A stretch of 27,585 nt of DNA from CAYNFT01 sp964396535 (GTDB lineage Bacteria > Chloroflexota > Dehalococcoidia > Dehalococcoidales > UBA2162), in contig CAYNFT010000018.1 in the NCBI GenBank assembly GCA_964396535.1, forward strand, positions 1 through 27,585, written 5' to 3'. Under the pieces are notes generated by a model, which was not told the origin of the DNA, made no database searches, and worked only from the letters and a program-made list of their open reading frames with translations. This document shows, piece after piece, positions 1 through 6,785 of this stretch. Positions within the stretch are counted from its first letter, which is position 1, and each line of letters begins with the position of its first letter. The position numbers were made by a program, and so were the translations under genes.

Positions 1-498
1 AAGTGCTGCTTGGTCAATCTTCGAATCCTTGAGGTCTTCTCCTAATGTTGTAGTCAACTTTTCAATAAATTCTTTAGAATCAGTTCTTAACTCCTTATAT
101 TCATCTCCTAATATTCCAACCACCCTTCCCATAAGGTCATCGTATCTCGTGTTTGCCCGGTTACGTTCTTCTTCCAGTGTCATTATGTAAGACCTCAGGT
201 CTCCTACTTTACCGCCGTATTGCTTATTGAATAGGGCATATATAGCAAAGGCAACTCTCTTGGCCACAGCTTCTCCATAGCCCCTGATATCACTTCCCCG
301 TGGACCAAGCACCTTGCTAATCAGCTTATTCTCCAGCTGAATACGTCCATCGTAATCTTTCAGCCCGGCATCAACCACCGGGTCCAATCCTGCACTGTTA
401 TACAGTTGTTCTGCTATTTGTGTCTCTTCCAGGCTCATTTCCTCGATTTTTATTATGCTAGTTGTTTTTTCCTCTATATTTGATATCTCTTCTTCCAT
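1..498 (-). CDS. Hypothetical protein, partial (C-terminus beyond window edge)
   Basis: An open frame runs without a stop from an ATG at 498 to base 1, giving 166 residues of a longer protein. I do not recognise the family. The first ~25 residues are Glu/Ile-rich (MEEEISNIEEK), the middle is charged with a GPRGSDIRGYGEA stretch, and residues ~110-166 are strongly helical and acidic/basic, as in a coiled coil. There is no signal peptide or membrane segment. The start is supported by a purine-rich GGGGGTGG four bases before the ATG. The gene points away from the neighbouring gene at 838, leaving a ~340 bp divergent spacer. Coding is well supported; function is unknown. Confidence 0.75.
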   Translation of the reverse strand, partial: MEEEISNIEEKTTSIIKIEEMSLEETQIAEQLYNSAGLDPVVDAGLKDYDGRIQLENKLISKVLGPRGSDIRGYGEAVAKRVAFAIYALFNKQYGGKVGDLRSYIMTLEEERNRANTRYDDLMGRVVGILGDEYKELRTDSKEFIEKLTTTLGEDLKDSKIDQAAL

Positions 499-837
499 TT
501 TCCACCCCCGACTGTTCTTATTGACAGAGGCACCCAGACTACAAGCCGCGCACGGCGGTATAAACCGCACCTCCATCATATTATTATACATCTTTTTTGA
601 TGAAAACATACATCGCCCCGAACTTCAATCACCAGCCATTTAGTGCGGCAATTGCTGCGAAGCTGGTATCAGCTCTTTCTTCTCAAACAGAAGCTGGGGA
701 ATTGTCGCCACCAATATACCACTATTTGAATCTAAACCTCTCCTCCAGCATTCACAACCTTTGATAATAATATATAATATATGTTGAAAAACGTTTTTAA
801 AATATGAATTCTCCCTTATATCGCATTAGGGTGGAAA
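499..837. other. Divergent intergenic spacer with small inverted repeats
   Basis: About 340 bp separates two divergent genes. It holds a perfect 5 bp inverted repeat GCGGT-ATAA-ACCGC (555-568), which would lie in the leader of the leftward gene, and a small hairpin AGCTG-GTAT-CAGCT (661-674) followed by a pyrimidine-rich run. An ATTATA at 583-588 reads as TATAAT on the minus strand and could be the -10 of the leftward gene, but I see no good -35. The short open frame here has no ribosome site and looks random. Confidence 0.4.
751..778 (+). promoter_or_regulatory. Possible promoter for the site-2-protease-like gene
   Basis: TTCACA (751-756) and TATAAT (773-778) are separated by 16 bp, about 60 bp before the ATG at 838. 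The region is very A/T-rich, so other -10 candidates exist. The gene's ribosome site GGGTGG lies just before the ATG. Confidence 0.3.
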
Positions 838-1566
838 ATGAGAAGCGTACCTAATCTGAGCCGCATTTTAGGGGTTCGCGTACGGGTACATTATACCTGG
901 TTTGCGGCGTTTATCCTGATAACGGCAGCCGTGGTGACCCAGTTCTCGACGGCTTATCCTTTGTGGCAGAGGATAGTGCTTGGAATAGTCGCCAGCCTGC
1001 TTTTTTTCACGGCTATAACTATTCGCGAATTTGTCCTCAGCTTCATAGCAACACATAAAGGTATCACGGTAAAGCGTGTTACTTTATTTTTGTTTGGGGG
1101 GGTACATGAAGTAGCTAAAGAATCCACACTCCCCTCGCTGGAACTGTTATTGGCAGTGGCCGGAATGTTGTCCAACCTGATAATAGCCGGAATATTCTAT
1201 GTGGCTTATTTCGGCCTGGCACACACTGGCGGCATCATAACTGATGTGCTCATCCAGTGGCTGGCATTTATTTATTTTATGCTGGCTATATTCCACTTTA
1301 TCCCAGGTTTTCCTCTGGATGGAGGCAGGGTTTTGCGAGCATACTTGTGGAAGGCGACTGACAATTATGAGCGGACAACACGCATTGCCAGCTGGGCTGG
1401 GTGGGGTGTTGGAGTAATTTTTACTATTGGCGGCATTATGGTAATGGTTTTCACGCAGCAATGGTTTGTCGGAATATTACTGGCATTTCCCGGGCTGGTT
1501 TTACAGAACGCAGCAACACACAGTCGTCGACAGTTAATACAACCCAGCCCTGCAACCACCCAGTAA
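838..1566 (+). CDS. Site-2 protease (M50) family membrane protein lacking zinc-ligand histidines
   Basis: A 242-residue polytopic membrane protein with the layout of short M50 site-2 proteases: membrane segments at about 21-38, 46-72, 100-127, 137-158 and 188-222. The landmarks LFLFGGV (83-89) and FPLDGGRVLRA (158-168) match the family well. In active members the first segment carries HExxH. Here the matching position reads R63-E64-F65-V66-L67, so the glutamate is kept but both zinc-binding histidines are replaced (CGC and CTC, each one base from CAC). The third ligand Asp161 is present. The usual Asn before the PLDGG motif is also changed (FHFIPGF). It is therefore probably proteolytically inactive, a pseudoprotease that might still bind membrane substrates. 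It ends 8 bp from the convergent hydrolase gene. Confidence 0.85.
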   Translation: MRSVPNLSRILGVRVRVHYTWFAAFILITAAVVTQFSTAYPLWQRIVLGIVASLLFFTAITIREFVLSFIATHKGITVKRVTLFLFGGVHEVAKESTLPSLELLLAVAGMLSNLIIAGIFYVAYFGLAHTGGIITDVLIQWLAFIYFMLAIFHFIPGFPLDGGRVLRAYLWKATDNYERTTRIASWAGWGVGVIFTIGGIMVMVFTQQWFVGILLAFPGLVLQNAATHSRRQLIQPSPATTQ

Positions 1567-1574
1567 TGAGATTG

Positions 1575-3035
1575 TTAACTGCCCGAACTAGTTCCTAACA
1601 AGGTCTCGGAGGGAATTTCATCAATGATTCGCCTTTGTCGGCTTCCTTTGTAGTAGACTCTACATTCAGCTTTGAACCACCGGAAGGGGCTTTGTGCTTC
1701 GGAATATATTCGTACTCTCAAGTCACGCGGGTCATCGGTCTCCCATAACGCACGCCTGATACCTGTGAGGGGGGTACCAGTGACTATTTCAACTTCATAA
1801 TGGTCATGAGCAACCCCCTCGGGCAATAACCCTTGCTGATAAATGCTCCACTCCACCTGAACAGAACTTCTGGGAGCAGCTCTAGTTCGTATGTAAAGCC
1901 GACAATCTTCAGAATCATCAGGGTTCAACCAGCGCGATTCCTTAATAGTGGTAAGAAACGGTAAGGACACCCGGTTAAGCAAATAACTACTCCGCATGCT
2001 ACCTGGAGAACACTCTCCAAGCACATCCTCCCACTCTTGCCACTTGGTATAGGACTCATTCTTATGCTGCACCCTGCCGCTACTGGCGAAAATTTCACCA
2101 GCAATATCCTCCCAGATATCTGTTCCCAGCAGCCAATCAGCTTTATGCTCGAAACTGCCTTTCCCGGTAAAGACAGAGCACTCTACAGGCTCCCCAAAAA
2201 TATAGCGCAGGATTTGCCCTGCCATGAAGTCGGCTACCTCGCCCACTTCTGCAAAATCAGTATGGCTATACTCTCCGTAATAGATTACATCAGCCCCATC
2301 GGAGTATTGGGCTGAGATTGGTATAATGCTGTCGTCCATATTTCTGGGTAGGGGATCAATTCCGGCGAAATTAAACTGTTCACTAATCGGTGCCGCTTCA
2401 GCCGATATGAAAGCCAACCAGTGTTTGTTGCTACCCACCCATAACCCGTCTTGGGAGCTGTCATAGTAGGTTGCGGAATCACAAACCCCGAGGTCCAAAA
2501 TTAACCACTGGGCTTGACAATAATCTGATATAGAGCCACCTCCGGTAACATAGTATTTTTGCATACTCTTGATTGGGCTATTGATAGTTACCACCAGTAC
2601 CGTCTTATCAGCTAAGCCGCCTAAATTTCTCGCCACTGCATAAAGGGCTGACTTACCTCCCATACTGTGCCCGATTAAGATTAGGTTCTCCTTATTTGGG
2701 AAATGTTTATTGATACTGTCTGCGATATTATTAGCCCAGGTATCAATATCTACATTGTTGGGATAGCATCTTTTCAATGTATTAACCCGAACCTCAGTGG
2801 CAGGATTGGCTTGTTCATAGCCAGGGATATATGCCGGTAGCTGCTCCATGATTAAATCCTCCAGAAGCTGAAGGGAACAGGCGTGGCCGCCAGCTCCATG
2901 AAGAAAAACAAAATTCAATTCCTTGACCTGAATAGAGCTGTCTGGCGCCGATTGCACAGGACTTGAGATGGCGAAGGAGACACATAGTAAAATAGCTATT
3001 AGCAGTGCCAATCGGTTCACAATACTTTTAAACAT
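1575..3035 (-). CDS. Secreted alpha/beta hydrolase (lipase/esterase-like)
   Basis: From the ATG at 3035 this is 486 residues; a TTG four codons upstream (3047) is an alternative, and neither has a clear ribosome site. An N-terminal signal peptide (basic start, hydrophobic LALLIAILLCVSFAISS, cleavage near SAP) predicts export. The hydrolase domain shows the FLHGAGG oxyanion-hole strand, the nucleophile elbow GHSMGG (Ser124), an acid in MDDSIIP (~Asp234/235) and His258 in YSHTDF, a complete catalytic triad. After ~residue 290 comes a ~200-residue Cys- and Trp-containing, strand-rich region I cannot name; it may bind substrate or the cell surface. The substrate is unknown; lipid or ester hydrolysis is the family norm. 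It is a single gene, convergent with the gene before it. Confidence 0.8.
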   Translation of the reverse strand: MFKSIVNRLALLIAILLCVSFAISSPVQSAPDSSIQVKELNFVFLHGAGGHACSLQLLEDLIMEQLPAYIPGYEQANPATEVRVNTLKRCYPNNVDIDTWANNIADSINKHFPNKENLILIGHSMGGKSALYAVARNLGGLADKTVLVVTINSPIKSMQKYYVTGGGSISDYCQAQWLILDLGVCDSATYYDSSQDGLWVGSNKHWLAFISAEAAPISEQFNFAGIDPLPRNMDDSIIPISAQYSDGADVIYYGEYSHTDFAEVGEVADFMAGQILRYIFGEPVECSVFTGKGSFEHKADWLLGTDIWEDIAGEIFASSGRVQHKNESYTKWQEWEDVLGECSPGSMRSSYLLNRVSLPFLTTIKESRWLNPDDSEDCRLYIRTRAAPRSSVQVEWSIYQQGLLPEGVAHDHYEVEIVTGTPLTGIRRALWETDDPRDLRVRIYSEAQSPFRWFKAECRVYYKGSRQRRIIDEIPSETLLGTSSGS

Positions 3036-3065
3036 TTTATTAACCAACTAATAGTGACTAAAAAG

Positions 3066-3161
3066 ACTGATGAGAAAGTCCTTCCGACTTTTAGCAAACC
3101 AAACCAGCTCTCACTCCCAGCTTTAACTCCGCTGAAAAACATTGTTTTTCAGCGGTTTTCT
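3066..3161 (+). repeat. Double-hairpin intergenic repeat, copy 1
   Basis: A ~96 bp non-coding element, closely matched at 8674-8769 and, inverted, at 4080-4178. It comprises a degenerate first hairpin around GTCCTTCCGAC, a ~40 bp C-rich spacer, and a strong second hairpin CCGCTGAAAAAC-ATT-GTTTTTCAGCGG (3129-3155) followed by TTTTCT. This copy lies between divergent genes, upstream of both, so it is unlikely to serve only as a terminator. Confidence 0.85.
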
Positions 3162-3230
3162 AAAGGCTCATCAAGCCATCAGGCAGTGACTTTTTTATTT
3201 ACTATAACATGATGAATGCATACTATCCAC

Positions 3231-3260
3231 TTGACAAGCAAGTTAAAGATATGTTACGAT
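3231..3260 (+). promoter_or_regulatory. Promoter of the methyltransferase-like gene
   Basis: A consensus -35 TTGACA (3231-3236) and a -10-like TACGAT (3255-3260) are 18 bp apart, ~75 bp before the ATG. The same pair with 17 bp spacing precedes the padR gene. The -10 overlaps the first operator box. Confidence 0.65.
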
Positions 3261-3286
3261 ATATCTAAATATAACTAGATATATCT
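3257..3286 (+). promoter_or_regulatory. Twin GATATATC operator, copy 1 (probable PadR site)
   Basis: Two self-palindromic GATATATC boxes (3258-3265 and 3278-3285) sit 20 bp apart, two helical turns, on one DNA face. The 29 bp block from 3258 differs by one base from the block at 4361 upstream of padR. The first box overlaps the -10, as expected for repression. Binding by the PadR protein is inferred. Confidence 0.7.
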
Positions 3287-3334
3287 GTTATATCAGGTAT
3301 TTACCATTAAATAATATAGAATGAGGAAACAAAC

Positions 3335-4060
3335 ATGTTCAACCGTGGCAGGAGAGGCGGCAGGTTTGGTGGACCAAGATATGGATTTGGGCGGTTTTCG
3401 GAAATCCTCGAATCCTACCCTGGAATCCTGAGAACTGCTTCAGACCTTGAAGACTTCATTAAAAACCTGACTGATGCAGACTCTACCGAGATTCAAGAAT
3501 ACACTGCTGAAATTACATCAAACAGGGAATTTCATGAGCACTTAGGAGAGAATCGAAGTAATTCTGGTAGAAGATTTTACGGTATGGGTATCAGCCCAAC
3601 GTTAGGCACGATGCTGTATGCTTTATGCCGAAAGCTAAAGCCTGATACCTTTGTGGAAACCGGGGTATCAGGTGGCGTATCATCAGCGTTCATCCTCTGT
3701 GCCCTAGAGGAAAATAAGCATGGCGAGCTTTACTCAATAGACCTGCCGTGGGGAGAGCAGAGCGGCTGGTTAATCCCCAACTATTTGAGACATAGGTGGC
3801 ATCTAGAACTGGGAAGCAGCTCTGAGAAATTACCTCCTTTACTAGAGAAACTGGGAGCGATAGACATTTTCTTACATGATAGCGAGCATTCCTATGAAAA
3901 CATGCTCTGGGAATACCAGAGTGCATGGGCATATTTGAAAGATAGAGGGATATTATTATCGCACAATGTTGAACAGAACTATGCCTTCCCGGACTTTTGT
4001 AAGAGTGCTGGGGTAAAAGGTTTTCTGCTCAGCAACATGGGAGGAACAGTCAAAGCTTAA
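3335..4060 (+). CDS. Class I SAM-dependent methyltransferase-like protein (Methyltransf_24 type)
   Basis: 241 residues. The first 20 are Gly/Arg-rich (RGRRGGRFGG, then FGRF) with no counterpart in ordinary members. The Rossmann core begins at ~105 with FVETGVSGGVSSAFIL (106-121), the SAM-binding motif I, continues with LYSIDLPWG (132-140) for the second acidic strand, and has IDIFLHDSEHSYENM (176-190), typical of the Methyltransf_24 group that includes cephalosporin-hydroxylase-like and sugar O-methyltransferases. The start has a GAGGAA site 8 bases upstream. It shares its promoter/operator with padR and probably belongs to the same regulon, suggesting a role in modifying or resisting a toxic compound. 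The substrate is unknown, and the Gly/Arg tail could bind nucleic acid or metal. Confidence 0.75.
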   Translation: MFNRGRRGGRFGGPRYGFGRFSEILESYPGILRTASDLEDFIKNLTDADSTEIQEYTAEITSNREFHEHLGENRSNSGRRFYGMGISPTLGTMLYALCRKLKPDTFVETGVSGGVSSAFILCALEENKHGELYSIDLPWGEQSGWLIPNYLRHRWHLELGSSSEKLPPLLEKLGAIDIFLHDSEHSYENMLWEYQSAWAYLKDRGILLSHNVEQNYAFPDFCKSAGVKGFLLSNMGGTVKA

Positions 4061-4079
4061 ATAATGAAAATAGTTTTAG

Positions 4080-4178
4080 AGACCGTTGAAAAACTTTATT
4101 TTTCAACGGCAGTTAAACATATGGGTGGTGGAGAGGTAGCTTTGCTGAAAAAGGACGCAAGGACTTTTTCAGCAATCA
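4080..4178 (-). repeat. Double-hairpin intergenic repeat, copy 2 (inverted)
   Basis: This copy lies just after the methyltransferase-like gene, in reverse orientation to copies 1 and 3. Its long hairpin CCGTTGAAAAA-CTTTA-TTTTTCAACGG (4083-4109) has T:A where the others have C:G at stem position 4, a compensated change. The other hairpin TGCTGAAAAAG...CTTTTTCAGCA (4143-4174) is perfect over 11 bp here but degenerate in the other copies. Confidence 0.8.
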
Positions 4179-4334
4179 GTTTTAGTATACCCGTACTTTT
4201 GTACCAGTACGGAATGATTAATAAGTGACAAAATAACAAGGTGGTAAATGATTAATAGAGACCAAGTTTCTAGACGGGGGCACCCTGAAACACAGTTCCA
4301 AAGGGAAGGCAGTAATTATAATATCTTACCTTAC

Positions 4335-4363
4335 TTGACAAACACACTAAAACATGGTACGAT
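4335..4363 (+). promoter_or_regulatory. padR promoter
   Basis: TTGACA (4335-4340), a 17 bp spacer and TACGAT (4358-4363) precede the padR ATG by ~63 bp. The arrangement copies that at 3231 and overlaps the same operator. Confidence 0.65.
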
Positions 4364-4388
4364 ATATCTCAATATAACTAGATATATC
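4361..4388 (+). promoter_or_regulatory. Twin GATATATC operator, copy 2 (probable PadR autoregulation)
   Basis: GATATATC at 4361-4368 and 4381-4388, 20 bp apart, with the sequence between the boxes nearly identical to that at 3258-3285. Its place at the promoter of a PadR gene that leads an exporter operon points to autoregulation. Confidence 0.7.
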
Positions 4389-4426
4389 TTTAAATCAAGT
4401 ATTCATAATATGGGGATGGGCTAAAG

Positions 4427-4939
4427 ATGGATAATCGGCACCATCGATATGATAGACAACGATTCTTTCCTGGGCCAAGGCGTGACAGACTACTCCATAG
4501 GGGAGACCTTAAGTACATCATCCTGCAGTATCTAAAAGATAAGCCAAGCCATGGATATGACATTATCCGGGCGCTAGAAGAGCGCTTTCATGGCTTCTAT
4601 GTACCAAGCCCGGGCACCATTTACCCCACGCTCCAGATGCTTGAGGAGATGGGTTATGTTACTGCTACCGAGCAGGAGGATAAAAAGATATACACCACTA
4701 CTGAGGAAGGTCGCAAATTCCTTGATGAGCAGAAAGAATTCGCAGAAAGAATAAAGAGTCAAATAAGCAGCTGGTGGAATCCCGAGAACACTAATGATAT
4801 AATTGAGACTATGCAGGAGTTTGAAAACCTTGCTCATTTGGTGAGAGATAAAGCCCGTACCGCGGAGCGCAAAGAGCTAAGCCGTATGAAGAAAGCCCTT
4901 TCCAATGCTTACGAGGAAATCTCAAAAGACCAGTCTTAA
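4427..4939 (+). CDS. PadR family transcriptional regulator
   Basis: 170 residues. After a basic His/Arg-rich N-terminal tail (MDNRHHRYDRQR) comes the PadR winged helix, ~25-100: LKYIILQYL, then GYDIIRALEER and the hallmark PSPGTIYPTLQMLEEMGYV (61-79), followed by the wing and EEGRKFL. The C-terminal helix (~115-165) is the usual dimerisation arm. PadR repressors commonly control drug-efflux genes, LmrR with LmrCD being the standard example, and release DNA on binding a hydrophobic ligand. Here the gene is 56 bp upstream of an ABC exporter pair on the same strand and has the twin operator at its promoter. Autoregulation and control of both the exporter and the gene at 3335 are inferred. Confidence 0.93.
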   Translation: MDNRHHRYDRQRFFPGPRRDRLLHRGDLKYIILQYLKDKPSHGYDIIRALEERFHGFYVPSPGTIYPTLQMLEEMGYVTATEQEDKKIYTTTEEGRKFLDEQKEFAERIKSQISSWWNPENTNDIIETMQEFENLAHLVRDKARTAERKELSRMKKALSNAYEEISKDQS

Positions 4940-4995
4940 ATCACGACAGGAAATAAAAGCGTGTTTGACGCTCGTTTTCGAGAAGCGAATATTAA

Positions 4996-6783
4996 ATGAA
5001 AGTTTTACTGAGATTAGTTGTCTTTGTCCGAGGCCGCTGGGGGTGGTTAACCCTCGCCTTTGTGTGCCTGGTAGGCGGTACTGCCTTCAGCATGATTATA
5101 CCCCGGATGCTTGGTGATGGCATTGATACCGCACTGCGAGTCAAGGATAGCGGTTTTCTATGGTGGCCAATGGCACGAGAGACGGCTATCTGGCTGGTGG
5201 CAGGGACTATCATTATTGCCAGTGCCCTGAGGGGAGTATCCGAATTCGGGCAGAGATACATTGCTGAAGCCGTCTCGCAGAAAGTTTCCTATGATGTCAG
5301 GAACGCCATCTACGACCGGCTGCAGCGACTGAGTTTTGCCTATTACGACCAGGCACAGACTGGCCAGCTTATGTCACGAGCTACCGTTGACGTGGAAGCA
5401 ATACGCATGTTCTTCGGAATGGGCTTGCTCGGTATAGTCCAGACGGTTGTCATGGTGATTGCCATCTCCTGTATCCTGCTCTTAATGGACTGGAAGCTGG
5501 CGTTGATGACTATGGCATTTTTACCCTTTATTACCTGGATAGCCTACAAGTTCAGCAGTCGCATCCGTCCCATGTGGCTCAGAATTCAGGAGTTGATGGC
5601 CGAGCTGGGAACGGTACTGCAGGAGAGCCTCACCGGGGTGAGAGTAGTGAAGGTTTTCTCCAGGGAAAAAGAGGAGGGCAAAAAATTCTCTACTCAGGCA
5701 ACAGTGCTCTACGATGAGCACATCAGCGTAGCTCGCCAGATGGCTTTCAACATGCCCCTTATGATGTTCATAATGGGCTTACCCACGATTCTTATTCTCT
5801 GGTATGGCGGACGCGAGGTGATAGCCGGTAACCTGACCATGGGCTATGTGACCCAGTACATACTGTATGTAAACATGATGGTGATGCCCGTCCGCCGCCT
5901 GGGAATGATGGCAAACCTCGTTTCCCGTACCATATCAGCCGGGGAGCGTGTTCTAGAGATACTTGACACCGAGTCAGCAGTCAAAGAGAAACCCGATGCT
6001 ATGGAGTTAGGCAGGTTGAAGGGGCAGGTTATTTTTGAAGATGTCAGCTTCAGCTACAATTCAATGGCTTCAACACTTACTGATGTCAGCTTTAGTGTAC
6101 AGCCGGGGCAGCTGGTGGCTCTGCTGGGAGGCTCAGGAAGCGGCAAGAGCACTATAGCCAACCTTGTCTCTAGATTCTATGATGTAAGTAGCGGACGCAT
6201 CACCATTGATGATATTGATATCCGTGACACGACTCTGGCCTCACTGCGTAAGAACGTGGGGATATCACAACAGGATATCTTTCTGTTTTCAGGCACAATT
6301 CGGGATAACATCGCCTACGGCGCAGTAAATGCTGACATGGAGCAGATAGTAGCTGTCTCCAAAGCAGCGCAATTGCACGATTTTATACAGAGCCTGCCTG
6401 ATGGCTACGACACCTGGGTAGGCGAACGTGGCATCACCCTCTCCGGTGGTGAGAAACAGCGTTTGGCAATAGCTCGTACCCTGCTCATAAATCCCAGCGT
6501 CCTTATTCTGGATGACTCCACCTCCAGCGTTGACGCTGAAACCGAGCATCTCATACGTCAAGCACTGGGCAAGCTTATTGAAGGACGCACTACCTTCATC
6601 ATTACTCACCGCCTGCCCATTATCAAGAGGGCCGACCTTATTCTGATGCTCGACAAAGGTAAGATAGTGGAGATGGGTAAACATGGTGACCTTATGGCCA
6701 AGGAAGGCCTTTACTATCAAATATATCAATCACAACTTATGACAGATAATAATGCCGGAGATGACATAGAGAGGAGTAACTAA
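4996..6783 (+). CDS. ABC exporter half-transporter, subunit 1 (degenerate ATPase site)
   Basis: 595 residues, a fused membrane domain (six segments, ~1-320) and nucleotide-binding domain (~343-580). Visible motifs are Walker A GGSGSGKST (378-386), Q-loop in ISQQDIFLF, signature LSGGE (482-486), Walker B VLILDD (502-507) and H538 in ITHRL. The catalytic glutamate after Walker B is Asp507, the mark of the non-hydrolysing site in heterodimeric exporters such as LmrCD, BmrCD and TM287/288. The stop is 2 bp before the next subunit's ATG, so the two are translationally coupled and very likely form one heterodimer. The likely role is efflux of a hydrophobic drug or lipid under PadR control. The ribosome site before this ATG is weak. 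Confidence 0.93.
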   Translation: MKVLLRLVVFVRGRWGWLTLAFVCLVGGTAFSMIIPRMLGDGIDTALRVKDSGFLWWPMARETAIWLVAGTIIIASALRGVSEFGQRYIAEAVSQKVSYDVRNAIYDRLQRLSFAYYDQAQTGQLMSRATVDVEAIRMFFGMGLLGIVQTVVMVIAISCILLLMDWKLALMTMAFLPFITWIAYKFSSRIRPMWLRIQELMAELGTVLQESLTGVRVVKVFSREKEEGKKFSTQATVLYDEHISVARQMAFNMPLMMFIMGLPTILILWYGGREVIAGNLTMGYVTQYILYVNMMVMPVRRLGMMANLVSRTISAGERVLEILDTESAVKEKPDAMELGRLKGQVIFEDVSFSYNSMASTLTDVSFSVQPGQLVALLGGSGSGKSTIANLVSRFYDVSSGRITIDDIDIRDTTLASLRKNVGISQQDIFLFSGTIRDNIAYGAVNADMEQIVAVSKAAQLHDFIQSLPDGYDTWVGERGITLSGGEKQRLAIARTLLINPSVLILDDSTSSVDAETEHLIRQALGKLIEGRTTFIITHRLPIIKRADLILMLDKGKIVEMGKHGDLMAKEGLYYQIYQSQLMTDNNAGDDIERSN

Positions 6784-6785
6784 AC

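Larger units (their letters stand above)
4179..4426 (+). other. padR upstream region
   Basis: About 250 bp. It contains a 7 bp inverted repeat CCGTACT...AGTACGG (4191-4212) and an ATG at 4248 with a GGTGG site that opens a 58-codon frame running through the padR promoter. That frame has no recognisable protein and is probably not expressed. The functional part is the promoter and operator at 4335-4388. Confidence 0.4.

Noticed and set aside
455..643. 62-residue plus-strand frame
   Set aside because: It overlaps the start of the leftward gene, has no ribosome site and no protein-like pattern.
4248..4424. 58-codon frame with a GGTGG ribosome site upstream of padR
   Set aside because: It runs straight through the padR promoter and operator and its product resembles no protein. 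It could still be a leader peptide from an upstream transcript, but nothing supports that.
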